Source: Picocystis sp. L7 (lineage: Eukaryota; Chlorophyta; Picocystophyceae; Picocystales; Picocystaceae). Taken from it: DNA of 64,000 bases. Position 1 is the stretch's first letter. Every line of letters starts with the position of its first letter. The stretch covers positions 1,178,001 to 1,242,000 of the forward strand of contig QXJR01000003.1 in assembly GCA_020975725.1 (NCBI GenBank), written 5' to 3'. Shown one piece after another: positions 19,421 to 29,780 of this stretch. The translations under genes and the position numbers were made by a program. Under the pieces are notes generated by a model. It worked only from the letters and a program-made list of their open reading frames with translations, had not been told where the DNA came from and ran no database searches.

Positions 19421-20107
19421 TTAGTGGGCACTTTTCAACTGCTGTTGGAGTCCAAGTATCTCCTCCTGCATTTGGCTCTGCTTGGACTCGATGCCCTTCA
19501 CGGTGTTCTCAATCCTGTTCCTGTAACGAATAAAGGCCAATGCACCTCGTCCGTCAGTATAAAAGGGAACTCTCCATTTTCCGAACCAGGGACCCAAGGG
19601 CACGGAACGTACATTTCGTTTTTGATGTATTCTACGCGCTTAGACACATTGGACTTGGCTTCCACAAGGTCTTGCTTGATCAAAGCAGGTCCCACAAGCT
19701 TGTAGACGTTGGCCTCGTCGTCCAGCAGTTCCAACTCCTGGTGCGTCGAGAGGACGGTCGACGTTCGGGAGCCGCACGCAGAAGGCGGATCGACGTGGCA
19801 AGCCGCGTCAGCATCGGTCTGAGGTCTTCCTTTGTACAGAATCATCTTTTTCCACTTACTTTGAGCACCATTTCCGACTCGTTGAGCTGCTGCGAGTACT
19901 TTTGCCTCCTCTCGAAGCAGCTTTGCGCCTCTGTGCGTCGACCGGTCCACCCACGGTCAGCGCCATCGCTTCGGTCCCTTCCTTTTTCTGTGTCTTCCCT
20001 TCTCGTTCCTCCATTCGCTTCGTCTCACCTTTCTGCACCCCTCGAAACGCGCCGATCTTCTCCTCCAGCTGCTGCTGCAGGCGCGACTGCGAGCCTGCCG
20101 ACGCCAT
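19421..20107 (-). CDS. PFDN6: Prefoldin subunit 6 (beta type), four exons
   Basis: Prefoldin is a hexameric cochaperone that hands actin and tubulin to CCT; subunit 6 is a beta-type coiled-coil subunit. The minus-strand exons are 20107-20029, 19930-19860, 19737-19613 and 19520-19421. The introns begin GTGAGA, GTAAGT and GTACGT and end CACAG, ACCAG and TACAG. The exons join in phase to 124 aa, close to the human length of 129. The joined protein begins MASAGSQSRLQQQLEEKIG and contains RRQKYSQQLNESEMVLK, LLDDEANVYKLVGPALIKQ, SKRVEYIKNEM and, at the end, ESKQSQMQEEILGLQQQ, matching human PFDN6 throughout. It has the densest introns in the window, in one of the shortest genes. CCT1 nearby in the window is its functional partner. 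Confidence 0.92.
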
Positions 20108-20898
20108 CGCCTCGTCCTTCGCTCGTTCCCTCAGCTTCGTGCCTGGACCCCCTTCCTAAACCCTACAGAAAACACCAGGGACGAAGGGGAGTCCACGAAT
20201 GCTCGGACTGGGTGAGGACCGGGCGTCCCCACGGTCCAAATCCGGTCCACAAGGACCGACTGTCCTTACGGTCCAAATGCGGTCCACGAGGACGTTTCGG
20301 AACGCGCCGACACGACCAGGCGCATCGCGCGCGCGTTGGATGCCTCGGAAAGCAGAGAGTCAAGCGTGAAGATGGTGGAATGGGTAGGTAACGTCGAGGC
20401 GCGGAGTGTGGAGACGCCTTGGACGGATGCGGAGGACGACGACACAGTGGGTGACTGGTGGGACCGTGGAGCTTGGTGTGCGATGCAGGTGCGAAGGGAA
20501 AGGGACCTCTTTCGATGAAATACGTCCAATTCTTGCCTCGAAATCGAACTCGAAGTCATCCTCGACCACGTCGCAGGCACGGATGTGGTCAGCATGATTT
20601 CACGACGCCCGCTTCGATCGTCCGTCCACGGCATCCGTCGACGTCCAAGCCACAACCGTCCCTCTCCCACTTGTTCCATGCCAAGATGGAAAGGAAGACG
20701 TGCACACGGCATCTCGCGTTCCACGTTCGTCGTTGCTTCGCGCCATTCTCGACTCAGACACCTCGTCTCGACGGTCCAGTTCATTCTCCGTTTCATCGGA
20801 AGACCTCCCTTTCAAGGGTTCCCATTGGGGAGGGGATCGAAAGGGAATTCTTCCAACTCGACCTCCCTTGTGCCTTCCCTTTCGGAGGCATTGTCGCC
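20108..20898. promoter_or_regulatory. Divergent intergenic region PFDN6/NIH helicase with CGGTCCA repeats
   Basis: About 790 bp. Between 20220 and 20310 there are two ACGGTCCAAAT copies, further GGTCCAC copies and the reverse AGGACCG. One more ACGGTCCA lies near 20779. The helicase reading frame stays open upstream to about 20458, but the first ATG with family homology is 20899; a 5' UTR or upstream exon may lie here. Confidence 0.4.
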
Positions 20899-23800
20899 AT
20901 GGTGCGCACCAACACCATCCGCCAAGCCGCGCGCGGCGCCCAAGAAGATGTTCGACTCTCGATTCAGCGGCAAATGGACGATTTCCAAGCCTCCCAAGAA
21001 ACGAAGATGGCGTTTCCACCGGATCTGACCAGCCAAGAGCGAGCTGCCGTCCACGCCGAGTGCCAGAAACGTGGACTTCGTTCCAGGAGCTACGGTAAAA
21101 AGGCTTCAAGACAAGTTCACGTGTTCAAGGCGAAGCAACAGTCCACATACAAAGCAGAAACACTTCCACTGAGCAGACAAACGATGCAGGTGCTCGTGGA
21201 ACACCTTCAGCGCCATCCGCCAGGACCAGAGGAGCTGCAGGCTGCCGCAGCAGGAGGAGCGGACGACGGGCTCTACGCTGCTGCACCTGCGAAAGGTGAA
21301 AAGAGGTTCGTCAAGAACGAGAAAAAGGGCGCGAGAAACGGTTCGATGGATCAGGATGGGTCCAAGCTGGCGTCCGAGATGCGGAAAAGGATGCAAGAGG
21401 ATCCGGAATCCAGGTCACTGGCCCAGCTAAAGGAGAAGCTGCCTATCCATGCGTTTCGAGAAGAAATCGTTCAGGCTGTAAACAAGCACCAAGTGGTGCT
21501 AGTGGCGGGAGAGACTGGGTGCGGGAAGACCACTCAGGTACCCCAGTATATTGTGGACCATTGTTGGGCCAACCAAAAGCCGTGCCGTATCATGTGCACA
21601 CAACCTCGGAGAATCTCCGCAGTGACCGTGGCCGAACGGGTGGCGAGAGAACGTGCGGACAAGATTGGTGGAGGCATAGGGTACCAAATCCGGCTTGAGA
21701 CACGTGTTGGACCAAACACATACATGACATTCTGCACCAATGGAGTGCTGCTCAGGAAGCTCACACTGGCTAATGCTGCCGCATCACTGCAAGATCTGAC
21801 CCATATCATCATTGACGAAGTACATGAACGAGATCGATTTGCAGACTTCCTGCTCATCATTCTCAAAGATTTGCTACCAATGGCGCCGCATTTACGAGTG
21901 GTGCTCATGAGCGCCACCCTCAATTCCGAAGCCTTCATGTCTTACTTCTCGTGCCCGATGGTGAAAGTGCCAGGCTTTACCCATCCAGTTGAAGACTTTT
22001 TCCTCGAGGATGTGCTGCAAATTTGTGAATATTCCGAAGATGGATTGCCAACACATACAATCAGAAATGGGGCACCTAGCGCTGCGAAACCCCGAAGAAG
22101 CCAAATCCTTCAGATGGACAAGCAGAAAATCTACAGGATTCAAGGCACGATAAAAGATGCATTTTTGACCGGAGAACAGCGCTCGTTTGATACTTTGATG
22201 TCCCTTTTGATGGAGGAAAGGATTGATGGGTCAGATACGCCATGCCCCTATATCAATGTGCAGCATGATCCTACGGGCACAACTGCACTAATGGCTGCTG
22301 CTGGTAAAGGTCGACTTGATTTGGTTACAGCTTTGATCAGCAGTGGTGCAGATGTCAATATAAAGTCCAGCGATGGAAGCACAGCCAAAGACTGGGCTGT
22401 TCGATTTGGCTTTCAGGAGACAGCATCACTTCTGCAATCGATGGAAGAGCAAGCTAGATCGATTAGTGAAGTATCGATGTGCACTGTCAGGTTATCACAA
22501 TATCAGCTGCGGGTTGACCCTGACGAAGTGGATCTGGAACTGGTCTGCCAGGTTGTCATGTACATTTGTCGTGCAACCCCCTTACAAGGAAAAGATGCTG
22601 ACGGTGCAATTTTAGTTTTTCTGCCAGGTTGGGACGAAATCCTTAGATTGAAAGACCTGCTGTGCTTATTCCACAGCCAGTCGCCTTTCAAGCTGTTGGT
22701 ACTTCCTTTGCATTCTATGGTCTCTCCGGACGAGCAACGCAAGGCTTTCAAACGTCCACCAAAGGGGATACGAAAGGTTGTGCTTTCTACCAACATTGCG
22801 GAGACCTCAATCACTATTGACGACATTGTCTACGTGATTAATAGTGGCCGCTTGAAAGAAAAGAGTTACGACCCCTTCACTGGTGTGTCGACCTTGCAGT
22901 CTCAATGGCACTCAAGAGCAAGCGAGAAGCAGCGACGTGGTAGAGCTGGAAGATGCCGACCTGGACAGTGCTATAATTTGTACTCTAGATCAAGGAACGA
23001 ATCTTTTTCTGAATTTGCTTTGCCAGAGCTGAAAAGAAGCCCGCTTGACGAGCTTGCGCTGCAAGTGAAGCTCCTTCAGCAGGGCGCACTTGCTGAATCT
23101 ATCACGATTTCTCGTGGGATGGGAGGTATCGAAGCGTTCTTACAGATGGCCATCGAACCCCCAGTCAGCCAGGCAGTCACTGCAGCCGTACAGTTGTTGA
23201 TTGATATTGGTGCACTCACATCCAATGAAGAGTTGACTTTCTTGGGTAGGCATCTTGCGAATCTTCCCTTGCCACCCCAGGTTGGAAAGATGCTTCTTTT
23301 TGCTGTTCTATTCAAATGCCTGGACCCAGTACTTACCCTTGCCTGTGGCACTGCTTATCGGGACCCCTTTGTTGTTCCAACAGATGCACGAGAGAGACAA
23401 CAGGCTGCTGATACACGCAAAAAATTGGGCAATATCGGTGGAGGCTTTTCTGATCATTTGGTTCTAATAGCAGCGTATGAAGGTTGGTTGGCAGCAAGAA
23501 AGCATGGTCAGGAGCACCGATATTGCAAAACGCATTATTTGTCACCAGGGACGATGCAAGTCATTGATGGTATGCGCAGGCAACTGCTGTCCGAGTTAAA
23601 GAGCACAGGGATGGTTGGTGACCTTACAGATGCATCGACCAACGCACACAATAGGGAAATCGTTCGGAATGTCATATCCGCGGGCATGTACCCGATGTAC
23701 GGCTCAGTGCTACCGAAGGCGAAAGATGCGAAAGATCCCAGAATGACTGTCCTGACAAGGAGGGGAGATAAAGTCTCACTCCACCAAACTTCTCTCAATC

Positions 23801-24561
23801 AAGGCATAAAGAGGACAGAATCAGAGCAGCCAATCCTAGCTACATTTGATGAAATGATACGTGGGGATGCCAGACTGTACATCCGAAGCAGCACCCTCGC
23901 TTCGCTTCACTTCTTGTGTTTTGTTGCGGCTTCCCTTCGCATCACTGAAGACGAGGAGGATCCAGAAGAAGATTCAGGCAAAGAAATAGAACACGAAGAT
24001 ACCTTCATGAAGGACCCACCTGCGTCGGACCTTGCAGTGCTTGTCATCGACAACTGGATTGCTTGCAAGGTACCCGTTGCGGCAGTTGGCCCGCTCTCTT
24101 TGTTGAGACTCCGAGTGTCTGCCTCATTTGCATACAAAGTACAGCACCCACGTTTGAGGCTTCCCGTTGTTCTTGATGATGCACTTTTCACAGTTGCAAC
24201 ATTGTTTTCTCTAGAATCTCTCCCTCAGGTTCGGCAAAGAAGCATGGGAAACACAACTTTCCAACCTGCAGAAATCCTTCCCAGGCACGAGGGGCATCAT
24301 TCAGGACATTCTCGACCTGCATACGGAAGACCGCAACATGGAGCGGGAAATTTGTCCAAATCAACAGCCCAGCCAAAGCAAAAACGAGCATCAACGTCAC
24401 AAAACCATCAAAACGCAGAGAGCCGGAATAGAAGTGCAACATTGCAAAAGGATTTACGAGGACCGACCACCACCTCAGTTTTAGAGGTGAAAACTCCTCT
24501 TTATCAACCTCAACGTTCACATGGAAAAAAGCAAAAGCCAGCCACGACTCAAAAAAATTGA
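20899..24561 (+). CDS. DExH-box RNA helicase with R3H domain and ankyrin insert (NIH/YTHDC2-like)
   Basis: 1220 aa, one open frame, ATG at 20899 (MVRTNTIRQAARGAQEDVRL). N-terminal R3H domain at about 25-85 (MAFPPDLTSQERAAVHAECQ then KRGLRSRSYGKK). DEAH/RHA-type core: motif I GETGCGKTTQVPQYI (about 205), Ia TQPRRISAVTVAERVA, II DEVHERD, III SAT, IV-V LHSMV and STNIAETSITI, VI QRRGRAGR. Between the RecA domains lie ankyrin repeats (GTTALMAAAGKGRLDLVTAL then ISSGADVNIK), the insertion that defines YTHDC2 and Arabidopsis NIH. The HA2/OB region follows, and the C-terminus is a low-complexity tail without a YTH domain, as in the plant protein. Expected role: 3'-to-5' unwinding of RNA in the nucleus or cytoplasm. 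It converges on the gankyrin gene across 374 bp in which I see nothing. Confidence 0.88.
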   Translation: MVRTNTIRQAARGAQEDVRLSIQRQMDDFQASQETKMAFPPDLTSQERAAVHAECQKRGLRSRSYGKKASRQVHVFKAKQQSTYKAETLPLSRQTMQVLVEHLQRHPPGPEELQAAAAGGADDGLYAAAPAKGEKRFVKNEKKGARNGSMDQDGSKLASEMRKRMQEDPESRSLAQLKEKLPIHAFREEIVQAVNKHQVVLVAGETGCGKTTQVPQYIVDHCWANQKPCRIMCTQPRRISAVTVAERVARERADKIGGGIGYQIRLETRVGPNTYMTFCTNGVLLRKLTLANAAASLQDLTHIIIDEVHERDRFADFLLIILKDLLPMAPHLRVVLMSATLNSEAFMSYFSCPMVKVPGFTHPVEDFFLEDVLQICEYSEDGLPTHTIRNGAPSAAKPRRSQILQMDKQKIYRIQGTIKDAFLTGEQRSFDTLMSLLMEERIDGSDTPCPYINVQHDPTGTTALMAAAGKGRLDLVTALISSGADVNIKSSDGSTAKDWAVRFGFQETASLLQSMEEQARSISEVSMCTVRLSQYQLRVDPDEVDLELVCQVVMYICRATPLQGKDADGAILVFLPGWDEILRLKDLLCLFHSQSPFKLLVLPLHSMVSPDEQRKAFKRPPKGIRKVVLSTNIAETSITIDDIVYVINSGRLKEKSYDPFTGVSTLQSQWHSRASEKQRRGRAGRCRPGQCYNLYSRSRNESFSEFALPELKRSPLDELALQVKLLQQGALAESITISRGMGGIEAFLQMAIEPPVSQAVTAAVQLLIDIGALTSNEELTFLGRHLANLPLPPQVGKMLLFAVLFKCLDPVLTLACGTAYRDPFVVPTDARERQQAADTRKKLGNIGGGFSDHLVLIAAYEGWLAARKHGQEHRYCKTHYLSPGTMQVIDGMRRQLLSELKSTGMVGDLTDASTNAHNREIVRNVISAGMYPMYGSVLPKAKDAKDPRMTVLTRRGDKVSLHQTSLNQGIKRTESEQPILATFDEMIRGDARLYIRSSTLASLHFLCFVAASLRITEDEEDPEEDSGKEIEHEDTFMKDPPASDLAVLVIDNWIACKVPVAAVGPLSLLRLRVSASFAYKVQHPRLRLPVVLDDALFTVATLFSLESLPQVRQRSMGNTTFQPAEILPRHEGHHSGHSRPAYGRPQHGAGNLSKSTAQPKQKRASTSQNHQNAESRNRSATLQKDLRGPTTTSVLEVKTPLYQPQRSHGKKQKPATTQKN

Positions 24562-24935
24562 CGGCATAGTAACTTTGAGAGGCCTCACTTTCGGATGCTT
24601 TCCTCCTAGATGGCCATCATAAACACGTTGGTGTGGGATTGGCCTTCTATGGTCGTACTTGCTCCCACATCCACCGTGCATAAATGTGCCAGTCATCACA
24701 ACCAACACGTTGAGGTTTCTTTATTGCATATCTGCAAGCCTTATTCATTGAACAAGGACAATGGCGCTGAACTCTTGAGCGGTGTACATTGTCCATGTTA
24801 TTCGGTGTGAAAGAACATGCGGCATGTGCAACAATGATTTAGGTTTTTCCATGGAATTTGGAATGTACAAGTCCAGCGATAGGATTTGGAGCATGTTCGT
24901 GGCGTGGGGTGAAAGCGAAAAAAATATTCAACATA

Positions 24936-25625
24936 TTAAGTCCAGGCTCCGCTGCTTTCCCTGCCTTTGGAAACAACGGCCTTTGCAATCTCTTGATTGA
25001 GCTCGAGAGGAGTCTTGCCATGTTTATTCTTTGCATCTACAGCACTTCCTCTTGCAACCAAGAATAAAGCTGCATCTTTATGACCACACTCTATGGCCAT
25101 ATGCAGTGCAGTATCCCCCACCTTATCTGCACAAGCCACCTTGGCCCCCCTGTCAATCAAAATTTTCATTGGCACGATTTTCCCAGATGAAGCAGCCCTG
25201 TGCAATGGTGTGCACCCATTCTTGTCTTTCACTTCTAAAGAAGCGCCACTATCAACAAGTAGCTCTGCAATAGCTGCTCTGCCTTTGCTTGCAGCATAGT
25301 GCAATGGCGTCTGACCCCCAGAGTTTACAGCGTTCACATCTGCTCCTGCGTCAATGAGGGCCATTACAACGGAATCATTTCCAATGCTCACGGCCGAATG
25401 CAAAGGCGTCCAGCCTTCTTCATCCGCTAGCTGCACCAGCCCCGTACCTCTGTTGGCCAGCAACAGGTCGACCACGGCTCCGCCTCGCATGGAAGCAGCT
25501 GCCCAATGCAGGACACTCCTACCATCCTCATCCTTTGCCTGCAGCACGTTGATCCAACCGGGTTCGTCCATGGCTTCGAAGAAAGACACGTCTCCACTCT
25601 GTGCAGCGTCCATGGCCGACTGCAT
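24936..25625 (-). CDS. PSMD10: Gankyrin-like ankyrin-repeat protein (26S proteasome assembly)
   Basis: 229 aa, ATG at 25625 (MQSAMDAAQSGDVSFFEAMD). Six to seven ankyrin repeats fill the protein, including GRSVLHWAAASMRGG, EGWTPLHSAVSIGNDSVVMA, GGQTPLHYAASKGRAAIAEL, GDTALHMAIECGHKDAALFL and HGKTPLE. Repeat order, length and wording resemble human gankyrin (226 aa; TPLHYAASK, and KTPLQVA at the end). Gankyrin/Nas6 is a chaperone that binds the Rpt3 ATPase during assembly of the proteasome regulatory particle. Ankyrin proteins are easily confused, so the orthology rests on whole-length architecture rather than a catalytic motif. Confidence 0.75.
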   Translation of the reverse strand: MQSAMDAAQSGDVSFFEAMDEPGWINVLQAKDEDGRSVLHWAAASMRGGAVVDLLLANRGTGLVQLADEEGWTPLHSAVSIGNDSVVMALIDAGADVNAVNSGGQTPLHYAASKGRAAIAELLVDSGASLEVKDKNGCTPLHRAASSGKIVPMKILIDRGAKVACADKVGDTALHMAIECGHKDAALFLVARGSAVDAKNKHGKTPLELNQEIAKAVVSKGRESSGAWT

Positions 25626-28084
25626 CTTCAAGCAGGCAACAGGAAGCTATTCACGCACGAGGGTACGTGTCCCGTCGGCACGAAGGAGTCGCTCAGGTCT
25701 TGGCACCTTTAAATGACTGTCCCACCGGAATGGATCGAATCCCTTCCCCACCTGTGTGCTGGAGCCCCACTTCAGTGGGATTCGACTCCACTCCCGCCAA
25801 AAACCGAGCGATCGTACACACGTGTCCGATGCTGGACGGAAAGATGAATCAGACACGTCGGGTCAGTGGTGGAAAATCGGACGAGGACAAGGTTTTCGTG
25901 TGGACCGAGGGAGAAGGTCGAATGGTTGTCGAATGCACCTGAACAGCATCCGAAACAGGCACCACGGTACGTGTACACAGCCAAGGAAATAATGATACAA
26001 AACACTCGGAGGGCCGTGTGCGTATGGAATCGAGACGGGGAACGGATGTGTCCCCCACAAGCAATCTTTCGTGGGCTTGTCATCCCTTCATCGTGGACTT
26101 TGCACTCGAAAGCCTTCCTTGCTACCGTTCCGGACCCACGAGACCCGTTTCATTCGCGGACCTAATGCGCAATCCTTTTCTTTACGACTTATCCATTCGA
26201 GCGGCACATGACATGGGTGTGCTCGTTGAAGATGCATTTCAAGGTCTTGATCGTAGCGATATGGCGTTTGTTCAACAAATTGCTTCGCGTCTTATTGTTT
26301 GGACAACACTATAGCAAGTCTTGGAAGGCCTTCCTCCTATCTCATCTTCCCATTCCTCCCATGAGAGTGAATATTTCGTGGTACACCACCTTGGCCCTAC
26401 ACTCTTCCATCGCTCGCACCTCGAAATAATTCGAACACTCTTACGGTTCTGGTTTGTTTGCAAGTAAGGCTCCTTGTTACTGTACGGGCCAAAATTTGTA
26501 GAACTACGGACAACCTTTCCGGGCTTTTCTCTTCGGGTCCTTGTTTGCAAGCGGACATAAATGTTGGCAAACGTGCATTTCTCTCCATGAAAGAGACGAG
26601 AGATTGATTGGACCATTTCCTTAGTCTGCACGGTAAACACGGGCATGAGTGCATGTCTTACATGGTAGCCACGCACTAGAAAAACGAAGCAAGCTCGGCC
26701 CCTTTCGAGGAGACACCTAATAGCGTATGTACGCCCACCTTGAAGTCTTCTCGCTCGGGCTGCAATGCATTCCGTGGGTGTGTCGAAACAATCTTGGCAT
26801 AAAAGTCACATTGACGACTTGAAAAATGAACGAACCGTACACATGCCCGTTGTTCCAAACACAATAGACATATTTCGCCCTCCATGATTGAATCCCACGC
26901 TTGCGAAAATTGGTCACAATGATTACAAGTCGGCTACTAGGCAATGTGTTCATCGACATTTCCTTGGGTTGTTTGGAGTGTATTTGAACGGAAATCCTAT
27001 CCTTTCTATTAGTGCGACAAGCACCATGCCTTTAACACATCCACTTCCCGCGTCACGAGCAAGAGACCAATGTTCATGGCCGGGAATTGTGAAAATTTAG
27101 CGATTGTTGGTTGTACAATCCATCTCGTTCATGATGCCGTGCAAAACAATCATGTTGATGGCTATGAATTGGTTATGTACACAGGGAAACAAAGCCTCTT
27201 TGAACATGTTTCTCTACTACGAATTGTCGTGTAGCAAATGATGGAAAGAACGTATCCTGCATAATTCGAAGAGATGCCAGGTATTGCAACCATGTTTCGT
27301 TCAGTGGCGCCTCCTTACCCAAGACTATCTTTCGAATCCGAAATGCGAGACGAAAATCAAAAGGCAGAACGTCGATGATAGTTTTAGCTTCTTGGGGAAG
27401 AGTCCACTCATGTGAATGGTACAACCACTTCTTGGCCGTTTTCTTGTATTTTGATGTTGACATTAGGGATACTAGCCGTTTCAAACTATGAAAGAGCACA
27501 CCCACTTCCTTACCCATATCGACAATTGCAAGGTGCATTGGCTCTACGGATTCGTCAAGAACGTTTTGGCAAGGCCGATGTCGGTGCCACGTCGAGGCGC
27601 TTGTTCTTTGTAGTTCTATTCCTCTTCATTTCCCCGATACTCCCTTGACTTCTTGCTTGTAGCACTCTCCTTTTTAAAAGATAAACAACGTTTCAATGCG
27701 TTGTGGGCGCATTCAAAGAGCGGTGAACGAAAGGCCCCCCCCTCGATCGCCGGAACGACGTCCTCCGTTGTCGCGGCGTGCGTTCCACGAACCCATCGGT
27801 GTCAAGCAACGATGCGACGGATGTTCCACAAGGTTGGGGAACCATGGATGTAGACATGTGGGGTGTCTTCCCCACCACCACCATGGTCCCTGGTCCGAAG
27901 CCCTACTCGGTTGGTGTCGAAAAGATACGAAACATCGTCGAGTGGACGTGTGTGTCGCACCGTCGCATGCGCGAGTCGACGGTCGGAGCGGACGGAACGG
28001 GACGTCCGCGAGTGCTGGAAGAGGAGGTGCGGCCTTGATACGTCCAGTACGTGTCCTGGTGGAGGAAGAACGAGCGAAAGAAGG
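25626..28084. other. Gene-free stretch, 2.5 kb
   Basis: Divergent spacer between the gankyrin and TLDc genes. The part from about 26180 to 27670 is lower in GC; its open frames (for example 26272-26676 and 27173-27538 on the minus strand) have no recognisable domains and no support. GC-rich text resumes at about 27720 and is probably promoter or 5' UTR of the TLDc gene. I see no repeats, transposon ends or RNA genes. Confidence 0.45.
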
Positions 28085-29704
28085 ATGGATCCCGCAGACA
28101 GCGCCGAACTGCGAGACCTGTCGCAGCTCCTGGAGAAGCTCTCCACCAGCGAAAGACCGGCGCCAAACGATGCAGAGAGGTGGAAAGAAAGGTGTCTGAT
28201 GGCGGAAGCGGCCTTGGGAAGGACCAGAGAACTGCAGCGGATGATCGAAGAGGAACTCGAGGCCGACTTGGAAAGCGTAGAAGCATTGGACGACCCCATT
28301 GAAGAGGTAGAACGGAGAGACAACGATTTCTCTCCGAAACGAACAGATTTTGGCCACCCGGTCGAGCTGATGAGTTCAAATGGATTGCACGCACCTGGAG
28401 AAATGCTCCTTGGACAAGGATGCATCCACGTTGCCCACCTTTTGGGGACTGTAGACCCCGAAAACCTCGTGGGGTTGAGAATGCTGGATGAATCGCAACC
28501 CAATGTAACGGGCATGGAAGATTCTGCAATGATGACCGCGCCACCTCCACAATGTGTGGCTAGAAACTCGCTTGGAAAGTTTGAAGAGGAAGAGTTTGAT
28601 TCATTCATTGCGCAATCACCGACCTACGATGGCAACGAGACCGAGTGGATCGATGTAAGCAAGGAGAAGCATACATGGGAGATCATCTGGAAGGGCAAGG
28701 GTGAACTGGAGGCATTGCATCGTATAAAGTTCCAGTGTTCGCGTGATATCTCGGACCTCCTTCAAAACCACATTTCGAACTGGAAAGCCAACGAAACAGA
28801 CCATAGCATGACAAGACCCAGCAATAAGAAAGTTGCCGTTCGTTCTGCGAAAGAGTTCTTGGACACTGGGAGCGAACAAGGAAGCATATCAAACGAGTCT
28901 GGCAATTTGGAATCCTTGTATGACGACCTGGTGAAGGAGAGACACATGCACACATACCATAGACATAGGGACAAGAAACTGTACAGCCGCCAAAGTGTCT
29001 CTAGAATGTTAGGCGTAGTGTATGCCAAAATGCTTATTCGGAGACAAGAGAAAATGCTTAGAAGAAAAACCGACTCCCAATCACAGTCCTCTCAAAGGAG
29101 CAAATTTTCACAAAATTCTGGCGAGTCTTCCACATCCAAAAGCAATGCCAAGTTGCCCACTGTATCGGAAGGTATCAAACTCCTACCTGGCAAGTATTTG
29201 CCTTCACTAAACAGAGATTCAGCAATGCTGACAGAAACCCATCTGAGATGCCTGGCGGCTCAACTGCCAACCAGGTACCGTCTAAGTGACTGGACACTTT
29301 TGTACAGCAGTGTCAAACATGGTATCAGTCTACAGACACTGTATCGAAAAGCGGCAGGTAAGCACCCCTCAGTGCTGGTGATGCGTGATAGGAAAGGCTA
29401 TCTTTTCGGGTGCTTTGTCACAGAAGGCTGGAAAGCTGCTTCAAAGTACTTCGGTACCGGGGAAACGTTTGTCTTCCAGCTTGAACCTTCCCAAAAGGCT
29501 TACACCTGGTCTCACAAGAATAACTACTTTCTGTTCTGCACCCAGGAAAGTCTTGCGGTGGGTGGAGGGGGGCACTTTGCGATTTGGATAGACAGCGATT
29601 TTTGCTGGGGCAACAGTGGGAATTGCGAAACTTTTGATAGTCCATGTCTCGCAAGCAGTGAGGATTTTCACTGTGTACATGTAGAGGTGTGGGGGATACG
29701 CTGA
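28085..29704 (+). CDS. TLDc-domain protein (OXR1/NCOA7-like)
   Basis: 539 aa, ATG at 28085 (MDPADSAELRDLSQLLEKLS). The C-terminal 170 residues are a TLDc domain: LPGKYLPSLNRDSAMLTETH, LRCLAAQLPTRYRLSDWTLL, YSSVKHGISLQTLYRKAAG, DRKGYLFGCFVTEGWK, GTGETFVFQL and GGGGHFAIWIDSDF. TLDc proteins bind the V-ATPase and protect against oxidative stress in animals and yeast. The N-terminal 330 residues are acidic and largely disordered. A central piece (EWIDVSKEKHTWEIIWKGKG with LEALHRIKFQCSRDISDLLQ) is a structured domain I cannot name; a similar arrangement occurs in plant and protist TLDc proteins. It converges on CCT1 with 76 bp between stops. Confidence 0.85.
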   Translation: MDPADSAELRDLSQLLEKLSTSERPAPNDAERWKERCLMAEAALGRTRELQRMIEEELEADLESVEALDDPIEEVERRDNDFSPKRTDFGHPVELMSSNGLHAPGEMLLGQGCIHVAHLLGTVDPENLVGLRMLDESQPNVTGMEDSAMMTAPPPQCVARNSLGKFEEEEFDSFIAQSPTYDGNETEWIDVSKEKHTWEIIWKGKGELEALHRIKFQCSRDISDLLQNHISNWKANETDHSMTRPSNKKVAVRSAKEFLDTGSEQGSISNESGNLESLYDDLVKERHMHTYHRHRDKKLYSRQSVSRMLGVVYAKMLIRRQEKMLRRKTDSQSQSSQRSKFSQNSGESSTSKSNAKLPTVSEGIKLLPGKYLPSLNRDSAMLTETHLRCLAAQLPTRYRLSDWTLLYSSVKHGISLQTLYRKAAGKHPSVLVMRDRKGYLFGCFVTEGWKAASKYFGTGETFVFQLEPSQKAYTWSHKNNYFLFCTQESLAVGGGGHFAIWIDSDFCWGNSGNCETFDSPCLASSEDFHCVHVEVWGIR

Positions 29705-29780
29705 GGTAGACGATGTATACACTCAATGTTGTAAAAAAACAAATTTAATTGCACGTTTGCCTGCAAAACTTATTTCTCTA

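Noticed and set aside
27173-27538. 121-codon minus frame in the 25.6-28.1 kb spacer
   Set aside because: Isolated, no homology that I can recognise, and flanked by equally plausible overlapping frames.
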